From positions 132,791 to 196,790 of the forward strand of contig JAMPAQ010000001.1 in assembly GCA_023667145.1 (NCBI GenBank): a stretch of DNA of 64,000 nt, written 5' to 3'. Source of the stretch: Pseudoflavonifractor sp. (lineage in GTDB: Bacteria; Bacteroidota; Bacteroidia; Bacteroidales; Muribaculaceae). Position 1 is the first letter of the stretch. Each line of letters begins with the position of its first letter. The notes under the pieces are model-generated. The model had not been told where the DNA came from. It saw only the letters and a program-made list of their open reading frames with translations, and searched no databases. This document shows positions 16,902 through 25,513 of the stretch, one piece after another. A program made the position numbers and the translations under genes.

Positions 16902-18164
16902 ATGGAAGACAACAAGTACATTATCCCCGGCACCGACGGCGGTGCCCACGTAGTAGGTGGCCCTGTGACAACCGACCTCGCGGCTGTGACCTCCCCCGAC
17001 CTGCTCCGCAACGAGATTGACAAGCGCATAGTGCGCATCCGGCCCATGTCGACACCGCTCGACCAGATATCGCGCTGGGGCGGTAGCCGCAAGTCGGGCA
17101 GCATGGTGGTCGATTATTACGCTGTCGACACCAAGCCTACCGTAGCGTCGGTGACAGTGGCCGACCTCGACGCGGCCTACGTGGCGGCGGGCTATGAGCA
17201 TGTCCACATCGAGACCGACAACAACCGCATCTTTGAGACCACCGAGACCATCCTCGTGCCCGGTGTCAAGGGTGAGTCGGGCGAGCAGTTGGTGCTTTAT
17301 GTTGTGTCAAAGGATGATACCTCGCTGACAGTCATCCCCCTCAATGGCACGTCGACAGCCGCCGGGCGCACTATGCCGGCCATCCCCAAGGGTGCACGTC
17401 TGGTGCGCATGGGGCGTGCGGCGTCGGAACTCGACGTCCAGACGGCCCAGTTCTCGGCCATGCCGGTCAAGCGGTCCAACTTCTGCCAGATATTCAAGGC
17501 CCAGGTCGAGCAGTCCACCCTCATGAAGATTGCCGACAAGGAGGTCGGATGGACATTCAGCGACCAGGAGGAGGCTGCCATCATCGACATGCGCCTCGGC
17601 ATGGAGAAGAATTTCCTCTTTGGCACCCGCTGCCGCTTCACCGACACGGTTAAGGAGGAGACCGTCTTCATCACCGGCGGCGTGTGGAATCAGGCGGGAC
17701 GTTCCTTTGAGTATGACCCCTCGGCCTTTGACCTGCGTGCCATGGTGTCGCTCACCCGCGAGGCGTTTACAGAGAATGCCGGCTCGACACGCAAGATATT
17801 GCTTGCGGGAAGTGACCTCATAGAGCGTGTCAACAATCTCGACTACAACCGAGTCGTCATGGCCGGCGACAAGGTGACAAAGTGGGGCATAGACTTCAAT
17901 GAGATACACACCAAGTTTGGGTCGTTGTACGTGCTCCACTCCGAGATATTCGACCGTTGCGGCCATTCGGCCGATGGTATCGTGATAGATCCCGAGTACA
18001 TCCAGAAGTACAGCCACATCCCGTTCCGCGCCGAGCGTCTGGATCTCAAGAAGAGCGGCGTGCGCAACACTGACGCTGTCGTCCTCACCGAGGCTTCATG
18101 CCTGGTGCTCCGCTATCCCAATGCCCACCTGCGTGTCACGGCCAAATCCACGTCCAAGGCATGA
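16902..18164 (+). CDS. DUF5309 / SU10-type major capsid protein
   Basis: A 420-residue soluble protein. I recognise the DUF5309 family, a phage SU10-type major capsid relative found in gut Bacteroidetes: MSTPLDQISRWGGSR near residue 50, QVEQSTLMKIADKEVGW near 205, RLGMEKNFLFG near 230, and a C-terminus of the type 'LDLKKSGVRNTDAVVLTEASCLVLRYPNA' (about 385-415). Capsid subunits of this class assemble with a portal into a head. The gene is intact, with host-like codon use, and its stop overlaps the ATG of the next gene. No protease or terminase gene is nearby. Confidence 0.8.
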   Translation: MEDNKYIIPGTDGGAHVVGGPVTTDLAAVTSPDLLRNEIDKRIVRIRPMSTPLDQISRWGGSRKSGSMVVDYYAVDTKPTVASVTVADLDAAYVAAGYEHVHIETDNNRIFETTETILVPGVKGESGEQLVLYVVSKDDTSLTVIPLNGTSTAAGRTMPAIPKGARLVRMGRAASELDVQTAQFSAMPVKRSNFCQIFKAQVEQSTLMKIADKEVGWTFSDQEEAAIIDMRLGMEKNFLFGTRCRFTDTVKEETVFITGGVWNQAGRSFEYDPSAFDLRAMVSLTREAFTENAGSTRKILLAGSDLIERVNNLDYNRVVMAGDKVTKWGIDFNEIHTKFGSLYVLHSEIFDRCGHSADGIVIDPEYIQKYSHIPFRAERLDLKKSGVRNTDAVVLTEASCLVLRYPNAHLRVTAKSTSKA

Positions 18165-18712
18165 AACTGACCCTCTCATCCACCGAGATGCTCGACATCT
18201 GGCGTATGCGCCGCGCTCTCCTCCCCTTGAGGGAGGACTGCGTGGTCGAGCGCTCCGACGGGATTGATGTCGACATGCTGCTCAGGCACGAGCTGCGTCA
18301 GTGGTACGTGACCTTGCTCGACACCGCCCCCTTTGACATGCTTGTGCTGACCGATATAGCCTCTGACGTGGCTCCCATGCCGTGTGATGACGGTTCAGTC
18401 GCGGTGACGCTCCCGCAGCGGTGCCGCCGTGTGGCCGAGGTCTCGCTTGACGGGTGGACGCGCCCGGCGCTGATGGCCGCTCCAGGTTCGCCCCTCGCGT
18501 TGCGTCAGACCAATCCCTATAGCCGTGGACGCATTGATGCCCCTGTGGCGGTCGTCTACCCCGGGCGCATCATCCTCTACAGCGCCCCGGCGGGCAGCGT
18601 CAGGCCGCGTCTCGACCGTCTGCTCTGTGTCGTGGAGCCTGACGAGGGCTTCTATCAGCTCGATGAGCGGGCGCTTGGCCTGATACCCGGTCCCGATACC
18701 CCTTTGTTGTAA
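18161..18712 (+). CDS. Connector- or decoration-like protein of the capsid cassette, unknown
   Basis: A 183-residue mixed alpha/beta protein starting with ATG at 18161 (the ATGA overlaps the capsid stop); the frame is open further upstream inside the capsid gene. It has helical N-terminal half (MLDIWRMRRALLPL...) and a beta-rich C-terminal half. The tight coupling between capsid and portal genes suggests a head-associated or head-tail connector role. I recognise no family motif. Confidence 0.6.
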   Translation: MKLTLSSTEMLDIWRMRRALLPLREDCVVERSDGIDVDMLLRHELRQWYVTLLDTAPFDMLVLTDIASDVAPMPCDDGSVAVTLPQRCRRVAEVSLDGWTRPALMAAPGSPLALRQTNPYSRGRIDAPVAVVYPGRIILYSAPAGSVRPRLDRLLCVVEPDEGFYQLDERALGLIPGPDTPLL

Positions 18713-18732
18713 TCACCTTTTACCGCTATACT

Positions 18733-20208
18733 ATGAAAAACACACTTCCCCCCATCACTGATGACTCCCTTTTCAGGCCCGACGACGCGACCCACTCCGT
18801 CTTGCGTGCGGCCTTTGAGGCATGGACTGCCGCCGGCGACATGCGGCGTTGCCGCGACCGTCTCAAACGTTACACCTACGGCCGGCAGTGGGACGACATG
18901 ACGGTCGATGCCCATGGCAATCCATGCACCGAGTATGAGCTTGCCTCACGTGCCGGTCAGCGTCCGCTGACCAACAACCTCATGCGTCGTCTTGTAAAGA
19001 CGGTTGTCGGTCGTTTCCGTGCTGTCTATCCCGCTGCCGATGGCGGTCTCAGCTCGGTCTATCAGTCAAATATGCTCCCCGACCTCGACGCGCGGGCTTT
19101 TGAGGATTTCCTAATTTCGGGATGTGTCGTGCAGCGGGTAGTCCGCGAGCGCCGTATGCGTGGCGAGGGGATATGGGTCGACAATGTCAATCCCCGACGG
19201 TTTTTTGTCAGCGGTGTGTGTGACCCGAGGGGATGGGATGCGGAGCTTGTCGGGATGCTCCACGACATGACTGTCTCGGAGGCGGTGATGCGCTTCTCGT
19301 GTGGCGACCGCCGGCGTGCCGTGGCGTTGCGTCAGCTGCTCGTCGATGAGGACGCGTCACTGTCAGCCGACAGTCCGGCCCCTGCCTTTGTGGGCGACGG
19401 TGATGGCGCTGACGACTTTTATCATGCCGCCGGGGGCCGTTGCCGCCTTATCGAGGCATGGACTCTCGACACCGTGGAGCGTCTCGTCTGCCACGACCCC
19501 GCGACTGGCCGCGTAAGCTGTGCCATGCCGGGACGGCAGGGTGAGGTTGAGGCTGTCAACCGCCGCCGTGTCGCTGCCGGATTGCCACCGTTCGATGTGC
19601 GCTGGGAGATGGCGGCGCAGTGGGTCGGGCGTTGGATCACTCCCTCGGGTCGGCTCATAGCGCGTGTCCCCTCTCCCTGGCCTCATGGTGAGCATCCTTT
19701 TGTCTTCAGCCTCTATCCGATGACCGACGGGGAGATACATCCATTTGTCGAGGATGTGGTCGACCAGCAGCGCTATGTCAACCGCCTTGTAACGCTTATC
19801 GACAATATCATGGGTAGTTCGGCCAAGGGCGTGTTGCTTTTCCCCGACGACCAGATCTCGCCGCTGATGCCTTGGGATCAGGTTGCCCAGCGCTGGGCGG
19901 CTACCGACGGCGTGATTCCCTATCGGCCAAAGGGCGACCGGGTGCCGACGCAGGTCTATTCGCGCAACAACGATGTCGGTGCTTACAATCTGCTTGCTCT
20001 TGAGATGCGGCTCTTCGACGAGGTGTCGGGTGTCGGCAGTGCCTTGCAGGGCAAGGACGTGTCGGGCGCTGTCAGTGCGTCGCTCTATGAGCAGCAGACT
20101 CGCAACTCGGCCCTGTCGCTGACCGACGTGTTTGAGAGTTTTGCCGGATTCCGCGCACAGCGTGACTCAAAGCTGCTTGCGCTGCGCGATCTGCCTCCCA
20201 TGCTCTGA
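18733..20208 (+). CDS. Phage portal-like protein
   Basis: A 491-residue protein with the outline of P22-like portal proteins: an N-terminal region with DRLKRYTYGRQWDD and the asparagine-rich LTNNLMRRLVKTVVGRFRA (residues about 75-100), a beta-rich wing, and a helical C-terminal half with VDQQRYVNRLVTLIDNIMGS (about 340) and ISPLMPWDQVAQRW (about 375). Portals form the dodecameric ring through which DNA enters a capsid. It lies 20 bases after the connector-like gene. Usual phages place portal before capsid; here it is after. Confidence 0.7.
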   Translation: MKNTLPPITDDSLFRPDDATHSVLRAAFEAWTAAGDMRRCRDRLKRYTYGRQWDDMTVDAHGNPCTEYELASRAGQRPLTNNLMRRLVKTVVGRFRAVYPAADGGLSSVYQSNMLPDLDARAFEDFLISGCVVQRVVRERRMRGEGIWVDNVNPRRFFVSGVCDPRGWDAELVGMLHDMTVSEAVMRFSCGDRRRAVALRQLLVDEDASLSADSPAPAFVGDGDGADDFYHAAGGRCRLIEAWTLDTVERLVCHDPATGRVSCAMPGRQGEVEAVNRRRVAAGLPPFDVRWEMAAQWVGRWITPSGRLIARVPSPWPHGEHPFVFSLYPMTDGEIHPFVEDVVDQQRYVNRLVTLIDNIMGSSAKGVLLFPDDQISPLMPWDQVAQRWAATDGVIPYRPKGDRVPTQVYSRNNDVGAYNLLALEMRLFDEVSGVGSALQGKDVSGAVSASLYEQQTRNSALSLTDVFESFAGFRAQRDSKLLALRDLPPML

Positions 20209-20280
20209 CCGCTGTCCTGAATATCGGTCTGTTTACATTCTTTAACCTCATGCAGCTGTTTATGTTCCTCTGTTGGGTGG

Positions 20281-20316
20281 TATATTTGCATTGTCGATAT
20301 GGTAAAATTACCATAT
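20281..20316 (+). promoter_or_regulatory. Promoter with palindromic operator
   Basis: TATATTTG (20281-20288) is a perfect TAnnTTTG box. Eight bases later, 20297-20316 is a palindrome of ATATGGTAA and its complement TTACCATAT around AA. It sits at the expected transcription start, so a regulator bound there could block initiation of the two genes that follow. Confidence 0.6.
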
Positions 20317-20358
20317 AGCGAAAACGTTTTTTCTCATCACTTAATTCTTTCATATCCT

Positions 20359-20802
20359 ATGCTTAATCTAAAGACGTTACGCGACGATGACTTCCTTAAA
20401 TGCCGTCGCAGGATTTTGCGGGAATGGCCTCCCGGCCGTCCCGTCACGGTAAAGGCCGTCGCGGCGGCGACAGTGGCTTCAGGCGCTCCGCGCTACTATG
20501 TGTCCCATCTGCGTGCATCGCGTGTCATCGCGCGGTTGCGCCACGGCCACACTGTCGGCAAGCCCGGCAGCATTCTTGCCGCCCAGTGGGACGAGATACT
20601 ATCCAAGGTCGACCGTCTCCGGGCGCGCCACCCGTGGCTCAATGACGACCGCGCCGTCGCGAGGGTTCTCGCCTTTGAGCGTGCGTCACGGTTTTTCATC
20701 TCCGAGGGATATGCCGTGAGGCTCTCCCAGTCCATCATCCGTGACCGCCGGCATTGCCGTCACCGTCGCGGCGGTTCTCCGGCCACCAATCCGTTATCTT
20801 AA
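20359..20802 (+). CDS. Basic, possibly DNA-binding protein, unknown
   Basis: A 147-residue Arg-rich protein (start ATG at 20359, MLNLKTLRDDDFLKCRRR). It has a helical core with a GAPRYYVSHLRASRVIAR motif near residues 40-57, and a very basic tail (RDRRHCRHRRGG). The motif recalls small basic proteins seen near phage-like genes in Bacteroidales, but I cannot name the family. Its own promoter overlaps a palindrome, so autorepression by this protein is conceivable. Confidence 0.6.
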   Translation: MLNLKTLRDDDFLKCRRRILREWPPGRPVTVKAVAAATVASGAPRYYVSHLRASRVIARLRHGHTVGKPGSILAAQWDEILSKVDRLRARHPWLNDDRAVARVLAFERASRFFISEGYAVRLSQSIIRDRRHCRHRRGGSPATNPLS

Positions 20803-20833
20803 ATCTTATACCATCAAACAACTCATCCATATT

Positions 20834-21367
20834 ATGCCATCACCCATGACCTCAACAGCAACCTCCACCGTGACCCTCGCGCTCTCAGTCGATTCCATAG
20901 CCCGCGAGATTTATGCCGCCTCGGCGCTCCGCACGCTCCTCTCATCTGATTCCCCGTCAACCCCCGCTCCCCCTGTACTGTCGCGTGACAGCCGTCCAGC
21001 GCTCGAGATCCTCATCCGCGATGCCTATTGCCGTGTGGCCCTCATGCTTGCGGGACATGTCGAGTCGCTCGACGACAATTACCTTGGTACGCTCGGCGAT
21101 GGCCGCGAACCGCTTCCTGTCACCGGCGACACCATCCTTTCGCTCGTCCTGCGTGTTCCCCGGTCGTGGCCGTCAGGCAGCTGTGCCACCCTCTGTGCAG
21201 CAGTCACCCATGCCATCGCGATGACCGCACTTGATGTCGCCTTCACCGGTTGTGACATAGCCGTCTCATCCCGCTACTCGACCCTCGCCTCCCAGTCCGT
21301 CGAGTCAGTCTCCACCATGCTGTGCGGCCTCACACCCCCCTCCCGCCTCACCCGCCACCTGCTTTAG
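20834..21367 (+). CDS. Hypothetical protein of the capsid-cassette neighbourhood
   Basis: A 177-residue protein (start ATG at 20834, MPSPMTSTATST; 31 bases after the previous stop). The N-terminal half is Thr/Ser/Pro-rich, the rest is helical with hydrophobic stretches (ALEILIRDAYCRVALMLAG near 55). No motif is recognised; it may be a phage-derived gene of the cassette. The frame is open further upstream but overlaps the previous gene. Confidence 0.55.
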   Translation: MPSPMTSTATSTVTLALSVDSIAREIYAASALRTLLSSDSPSTPAPPVLSRDSRPALEILIRDAYCRVALMLAGHVESLDDNYLGTLGDGREPLPVTGDTILSLVLRVPRSWPSGSCATLCAAVTHAIAMTALDVAFTGCDIAVSSRYSTLASQSVESVSTMLCGLTPPSRLTRHLL

Positions 21368-21486
21368 ATGGGACATTGTTTGGGGTGCAGGGGGCTGGAG
21401 GGTGTGTAAATGGGATGTAGTCGAGTGTTGGGGGATGATTTAGGGCGGATGTGCGATGTGGATTGATGGGATAGTGGCGAGGGAGA

Positions 21487-21619
21487 GCGTTGAAGACGCG
21501 AGCTAATTGTAGCCCCACCACGGAGCGGGGACGGGACGGGCGAATGCCCGGCACGGCATCGCGGAGGCGTGGGGTAGAGACGTGTCATCAAGCCACGGCC
21601 TCGGAGAGGTCGATTAATT
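21487..21619 (+). repeat. REP-like repeat, copy 1
   Basis: Starts with the small hairpin GCGTTGAAGACGC, then TAATT and GTAGCCCCAC..., a central variable hairpin (GGGC GAAT GCCC), ...GCGTGGGG, and ends with the GGCCTCGGAGAGGTC hairpin and GATTAATT. Same layout as the other eight copies here. Confidence 0.8.
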
Positions 21620-21697
21620 CCACGCGGTCAAGCCATGTTGCGCCATGCCTTGAAAATTGTGCCATTATCGTGAGACGCGGCCTCCCATAATGCGAAA

Positions 21698-21837
21698 TAA
21701 TTAGCCGACCTCTTCGAGGCCGTTTTTTGGGGAGGATGCTCCGTTACCCCACGCCTCCGCAGCCGGACTCGCGGGCGGATGCCCGCTCGCCCGTCCGCTA
21801 CGTGGTGGGGCTACAATTAATCCACGTCTTCGACGTT
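21698..21837 (-). repeat. REP-like repeat, copy 2
   Basis: Inverted copy: GACCTCTTCGAGGCC hairpin first, then the central pair GCGGGC / GCCCGC and the ACGTC TTC GACGT hairpin. The variable stems differ in sequence from copy 1 but still pair. Confidence 0.8.
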
Positions 21838-21961
21838 CTGTTGCCGTTTTCGGGATGCTTCCGTGCGTAATCCAATATGGCCGAGCACCTCCCCCCTCCC
21901 CTTGAAAAATGTTAAAAATTCATAAATATTCGGGGGGGGGTAAAATCTCCCTAACAATCCA

Positions 21962-21969
21962 TAGCTTTG
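21962..21969 (+). promoter_or_regulatory. Promoter -7 box for the 22001 gene
   Basis: TAGCTTTG matches TAnnTTTG, 31 bases before the ATG. Confidence 0.5.
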
Positions 21970-22000
21970 TAAAAATAGTTAAAACCAACGCTACATTATC

Positions 22001-23410
22001 ATGAAAAGAAGACTGCATTTTGCTATTGCCGTGCTCGCGGCACTGTTTCTCTCCATCCCCTCGGTAGCCGCTGAGCTCGGGAAGGTATATCTTGTCGGCG
22101 ATCCCACAGGCTGGGCAGAACCAAGCGAGGCCAACGCTGCCATCTACAACAACTGGGCCCTCATTGAAACTACTCCGGGCAGTAACGTATACGAGGGCAA
22201 GTTTACGATAGAAGGAGACCATTCTGTCGTGAATTTTCGTTTCTGTACAGCTCTTGCCGGATGGACATGGGACGATGCTATCAGCGCCGACGGCCCTACC
22301 TCGGTATTGTTTGATAAGTCCGGCGCTTTTGAGGGAGCGGTAATGCTTCACAATAATAATTACACATTCATGCTTGTTGATTGGACTACCGACTATGTCA
22401 AATTTATCCTGGACTTAAATAGTCGCACACTGTCTTTGGAGACACAACCCATTCACGCAGCTCCTGACCATATATATGTGATAAATGGCAATGATAGGTC
22501 TAATTCCCCTGTCCCCGGCAATGAGTCAGTATTCAGTCGTCTCACGCTCGACCGTAGGATAAGCTGTTATGTAGGATCTGTATACGTGGAACCTGGAAAG
22601 TTTAAGCTCAATTTTATTCCTGTCTTGACCAATGCGGGATGGGATGCTCCAACAATGTGTCCACGTTTTGGCGGCGATGCTGAGGTTGTCTTTGATGGTT
22701 CGGCATGTTCCGCTACGATAGATAATTCGGGTGAACCGGGCTATTGGACTTATCCTGATTGGCCTGGAGGCTACGTCACGATACAGGCTTTTGTTGGGAC
22801 AGAGGTTAAGTTTTATGATTACAATAGAATCCCAAAATTATATTTTGTCGGTTCCCCCCACGAATTCATGACTCCAATTGAAGACAATGCTTCTGACTAC
22901 GGTGATTGGGAACTTTCTCGTATCAGTGATTGTGTGTATGAGGGAGTGTTTGACGTTGATGCAATCGATAATGTGCAATTCCGTTTTATGAGTGCACTTC
23001 GTGGATGGACAACCGACACCTCAATCGGATCTCAGGCTGAAGATTTCACTTGTACAGACATCCCGCTTTATAACGGTACCGCAGTCGGTAATATATGTTT
23101 GCAGGGTCTCGGTAACTGGTCAATAGGGGCATGGCCCGGAGGTAGCCTGAAGTTCAGGGTTGATCTCATAACATGTACGCTGACCGTTACCAACGTGGCT
23201 TCAGGGCTTGATGTCGCTGTCGTCCCGGCCACATCGTTTGAGGCAGAGGAGGGTGGCATACGTGTGACAGCCGTCGCTCCGACCGAAGTGTCGGTCTACA
23301 ACGTCAGCGGCGCACTCGTCAAGACCGTACAGCTTCCTGCCGGAGAGAGCCACGTGGCGCTTCCTGCCGGATTTTATATCGTCAATGGTCACAAGTTGAT
23401 GGTACGCTGA
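22001..23410 (+). CDS. Secreted SusE/F-module protein with T9SS-like C-terminal tail
   Basis: A 469-residue protein: signal peptide (hydrophobic residues about 6-22), then three related beta-rich modules of roughly 130 residues. The first opens with VYLVGDPTGWAEP and continues with FRFCTALAGWTW and WTTDYVKFILDLNSRTLSL; the third with LYFVGSPHEFMTP, FRFMSALRGWTTD and LKFRVDLITCTLTV. This is the pattern of SusE/SusF-type carbohydrate-binding domains. The C-terminal 60 residues (VYNVSGALVKTV ... PAGFYIVNGHKL) look like a type IX secretion sorting domain, so it may be exported to the surface. No catalytic motif is visible. It is part of a set with 24290 and 25514. Confidence 0.75.
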   Translation: MKRRLHFAIAVLAALFLSIPSVAAELGKVYLVGDPTGWAEPSEANAAIYNNWALIETTPGSNVYEGKFTIEGDHSVVNFRFCTALAGWTWDDAISADGPTSVLFDKSGAFEGAVMLHNNNYTFMLVDWTTDYVKFILDLNSRTLSLETQPIHAAPDHIYVINGNDRSNSPVPGNESVFSRLTLDRRISCYVGSVYVEPGKFKLNFIPVLTNAGWDAPTMCPRFGGDAEVVFDGSACSATIDNSGEPGYWTYPDWPGGYVTIQAFVGTEVKFYDYNRIPKLYFVGSPHEFMTPIEDNASDYGDWELSRISDCVYEGVFDVDAIDNVQFRFMSALRGWTTDTSIGSQAEDFTCTDIPLYNGTAVGNICLQGLGNWSIGAWPGGSLKFRVDLITCTLTVTNVASGLDVAVVPATSFEAEEGGIRVTAVAPTEVSVYNVSGALVKTVQLPAGESHVALPAGFYIVNGHKLMVR

Positions 23411-23483
23411 CTTCCCTGCCATAATCTGCATACTACAAGCGTGCCACAAGACACATAACCCAAAAAAACACACAATTTCCCCT

Positions 23484-23506
23484 CGGGGCATAGTCCCCGT
23501 CTTTTT
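23484..23506 (+). terminator. Weak terminator after the 22001 gene
   Basis: CGGGG, loop CATAGT, CCCCG, then TCTTTTT: a short hairpin with a T-run about 75 bases past the stop. Confidence 0.5.
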
Positions 23507-23640
23507 CCCGTAAACCTTTATCTGTCATCAGCGGGCGACGGCATCCACCGCCGCCCGCTTCCATATCCCCCAACCCCTCCTTTACTCCCCACATCCCCCG
23601 CCCCGCCGCGACCGAGCGCAAGAGACATTCGGCCCCCAGA

Positions 23641-23738
23641 GCGTCGGAGACGCGGATTAATTGTAGCTCCATCACGAGCGCAGCGAGGCATGGAGAAACC
23701 ACGGCATTCCCAAACCGGGCCTCGGAGAGGTCCGCTAA
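23641..23738 (+). repeat. REP-like repeat, copy 3 (short)
   Basis: GCGTCGGAGACGC hairpin, GATTAATT, then GTAG with CTCCAT...ATGGAG in place of CCCCAC...GTGGGG, and the GGCCTCGGAGAGGTC hairpin. The paired changes in the outer stem keep base-pairing. Confidence 0.75.
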
Positions 23739-24106
23739 CACCTCCCTCGCCGTACCCCTCCGCGACCGCCCCTGGCGACACCCCATCCGGCGACAAGCTG
23801 TCCCGGCGGGACAGCGATAATGAGAGAACCCCGTGCTTCAGCGCGGGGACAGCGTCAGCCCCAATCTCGGCCATAAGTCCTGGAGGGACGTCTTATAGTG
23901 ACGACAACGCCCCCGCGCAAGTACGAGGCGTAACCCACCCCTACATCCCACTCACTTTTGCGGCAGCTGCCCCCGCCGCCTAAAGCCAAACCGGCAGCAC
24001 GCGCACATTGACATTTTGTACCATATTAGCGGACCGCTACGAGACCCATAGCCGCTCTGCTATGCCGCGTCCATTCCCGATGCGGCATATCGGCATCTGT
24101 GGGTAA

Positions 24107-24123
24107 TTTAGACCCGGTCTAAA
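24107..24123. promoter_or_regulatory. 17-bp palindrome, possible operator
   Basis: TTTAGACC and GGTCTAAA around a single C, perfect over 17 bases, about 100 bases upstream of the -7 box for the 24290 gene. Could be a regulator site; no known factor is assigned. Confidence 0.35.
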
Positions 24124-24222
24124 CTGGCTCATCCCGCCGCCAAGGTAAACCTATTGAGATTCAGTTCGATTAAATTACGTTAAAAAGTTGGGATTATTAT
24201 AAAATACTTTTGGGAAAACATG

Positions 24223-24230
24223 TAAATTTG
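24223..24230 (+). promoter_or_regulatory. Promoter -7 box for the 24290 gene
   Basis: TAAATTTG matches TAnnTTTG. It is 59 bases upstream of the ATG, leaving an AT-rich leader. Confidence 0.5.
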
Positions 24231-24289
24231 CCACAGTCTAAACATACGCCTGAATTAATCTAATTATAGTAATTAAAAAATTGAAAAGT

Positions 24290-25312
24290 ATGATGAAGCG
24301 TTTACTCAAGAAAGCAGCCCTCGCTGCATTACTGCTCACTGCATTTATCCCCGCTTCGGCTGATGCCGCCACCAAGCTCTACCTCACGGGTTCGTTCAAT
24401 GGTTGGGACGACAACAGCTCTGCCTGGGAGTTGAAGGAAACCGCTGCCGGCAGCGGTTCGTTCACAGGCAAGTTTCTCATGCCTGTAAACGAAAGTAATA
24501 CAACTGTATTTGTAAAAATCAACAAATATGAGGGTAGCACCCTCACCGCCATCGGTGCTGACTCAAATGACGGATTTACCGTACCCTTGGTGTTCAACAC
24601 TCAGAATGTGGCCGAGATGCCCCTCGCTGCCGACGGCAAGACCATCACTCTTACCGGCTGGACCGAGGCCAAGGAGGTGACATTCACCGTCAATCTCAAT
24701 ACCATGAAGATGACAGCCAAGCTCGCTTCGGCTGTGACAGAGATTACCAAGATTTATGTATGGGGTGCTCCCTCGGGCTATAAGTGCGTTGACGACGTGG
24801 TGCTCAACCGCACCGGTGATGAGGGCCGCAAGCTCTACAAGGGCACAATAAATGTCCCCTCGTCACCCAACAACTTCCGTCTTTATACCGCTGCAATCGA
24901 CATGAGTGATGCCGCCCAGAACTCGCTCGGTGCCGGCAAGGAAATCAGTGATGCCAAGATGCTGACTCTCACTGACGGCATGGCTTCGAGTCCCGTATTC
25001 TCAGGAACCGGCATGTGGAGCCTCCCCCAGTGGACTGGCGGTGACCTCGACTTTACCCTCGATCTCGACAACCTGACACTTACAGTCCTCGATCCCAAGA
25101 CGAGCCTTGAGGTAGTGGCTGTGGCCGTGTCTCCCTATGTTGCCGGAGTTGATGGTGGCGTGAAGGTCGTTGCCGACAAGGATGCGGCTGTCTCCGTGTT
25201 TACCATCTCGGGTGCGATGGTCAAGAGCCTTTCTGTCCCCGCCGGTGAGACCACAATCGCCCTCCCGGCCGGTATCTATATCGTCAACGGTCAGAAGGTA
25301 GCGGTTAAGTAA
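24290..25312 (+). CDS. Secreted beta-rich protein with T9SS-like C-terminal tail
   Basis: About 340 residues. The open frame begins with TTG at 24281, but ATG at 24290 (or 24293) gives a clean signal peptide (MMKRLLKKAALAALLLTAFIP...). The body has two beta-rich modules: the first starts LYLTGSFNGWDDN and ends with a VTFTVNLNTMKMTAKL strand (about 30-145); the second starts IYVWGAPSGYKC and ends with GGDLDFTLDLDNLTLTVL (about 150-270). These are the SusE/F-like or CBM-like 'NGW...' domains. The tail (VFTISGAMVKSLSV ... AGIYIVNGQKVAVK) resembles a T9SS sorting signal. A strong terminator follows. Confidence 0.75.
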   Translation: MMKRLLKKAALAALLLTAFIPASADAATKLYLTGSFNGWDDNSSAWELKETAAGSGSFTGKFLMPVNESNTTVFVKINKYEGSTLTAIGADSNDGFTVPLVFNTQNVAEMPLAADGKTITLTGWTEAKEVTFTVNLNTMKMTAKLASAVTEITKIYVWGAPSGYKCVDDVVLNRTGDEGRKLYKGTINVPSSPNNFRLYTAAIDMSDAAQNSLGAGKEISDAKMLTLTDGMASSPVFSGTGMWSLPQWTGGDLDFTLDLDNLTLTVLDPKTSLEVVAVAVSPYVAGVDGGVKVVADKDAAVSVFTISGAMVKSLSVPAGETTIALPAGIYIVNGQKVAVK

Positions 25313-25336
25313 GCTGCTGCATATCTGAATGAGATA

Positions 25337-25375
25337 ATTGGGGATGATGACCTGCCTGAGGTCATCATCCCCAAT
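25337..25375 (+). terminator. Strong hairpin after the 24290 gene
   Basis: A perfect 17-bp stem (25337-25353 with 25359-25375) closes the 5-base loop GCCTG and is followed by CGTTTTATT, 24 bases past the stop. Confidence 0.85.
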
Positions 25376-25462
25376 CGTTTTATTAGAGTTAACAATCCAC
25401 AATAATGCTTAACGGCATCGGTTTATCCGCGTGTGGCCTGTCGTCATAACATCTATAATGTG

Positions 25463-25470
25463 TAACTTTG
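25463..25470 (+). promoter_or_regulatory. Promoter -7 box for the 25514 gene
   Basis: TAACTTTG matches TAnnTTTG, 43 bases upstream of the ATG at 25514. Confidence 0.5.
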
Positions 25471-25513
25471 CAGCATAACTTAAACCGTCTTGCAACTGAT
25501 CACTCACACTTGT

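Larger units (their letters stand above)
21368..22000. other. Intergenic repeat region
   Basis: About 630 bases without a gene. It holds two REP-like repeats in opposite orientation (21487-21619 and 21698-21837), a G-rich stretch and the promoter box for the 22001 gene. The two repeats would pair with each other. Confidence 0.7.
23739..24289. other. Intergenic region rich in hairpins
   Basis: About 550 bases with no gene. It contains a perfect 8-bp hairpin (23797-23815, GCTGTCCC GGC GGGACAGC), a GC-rich hairpin (23829-23848, CCCCGTGC TTCA GCGCGGGG), a 17-bp palindrome (24107-24123) and the promoter box of the 24290 gene. No protein-coding frame looks real. Confidence 0.55.

Noticed and set aside
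16355..21367. A complete prophage
   Set aside because: No terminase, integrase, tail, lysis or replication genes and no attachment sites; only a capsid-portal cassette.
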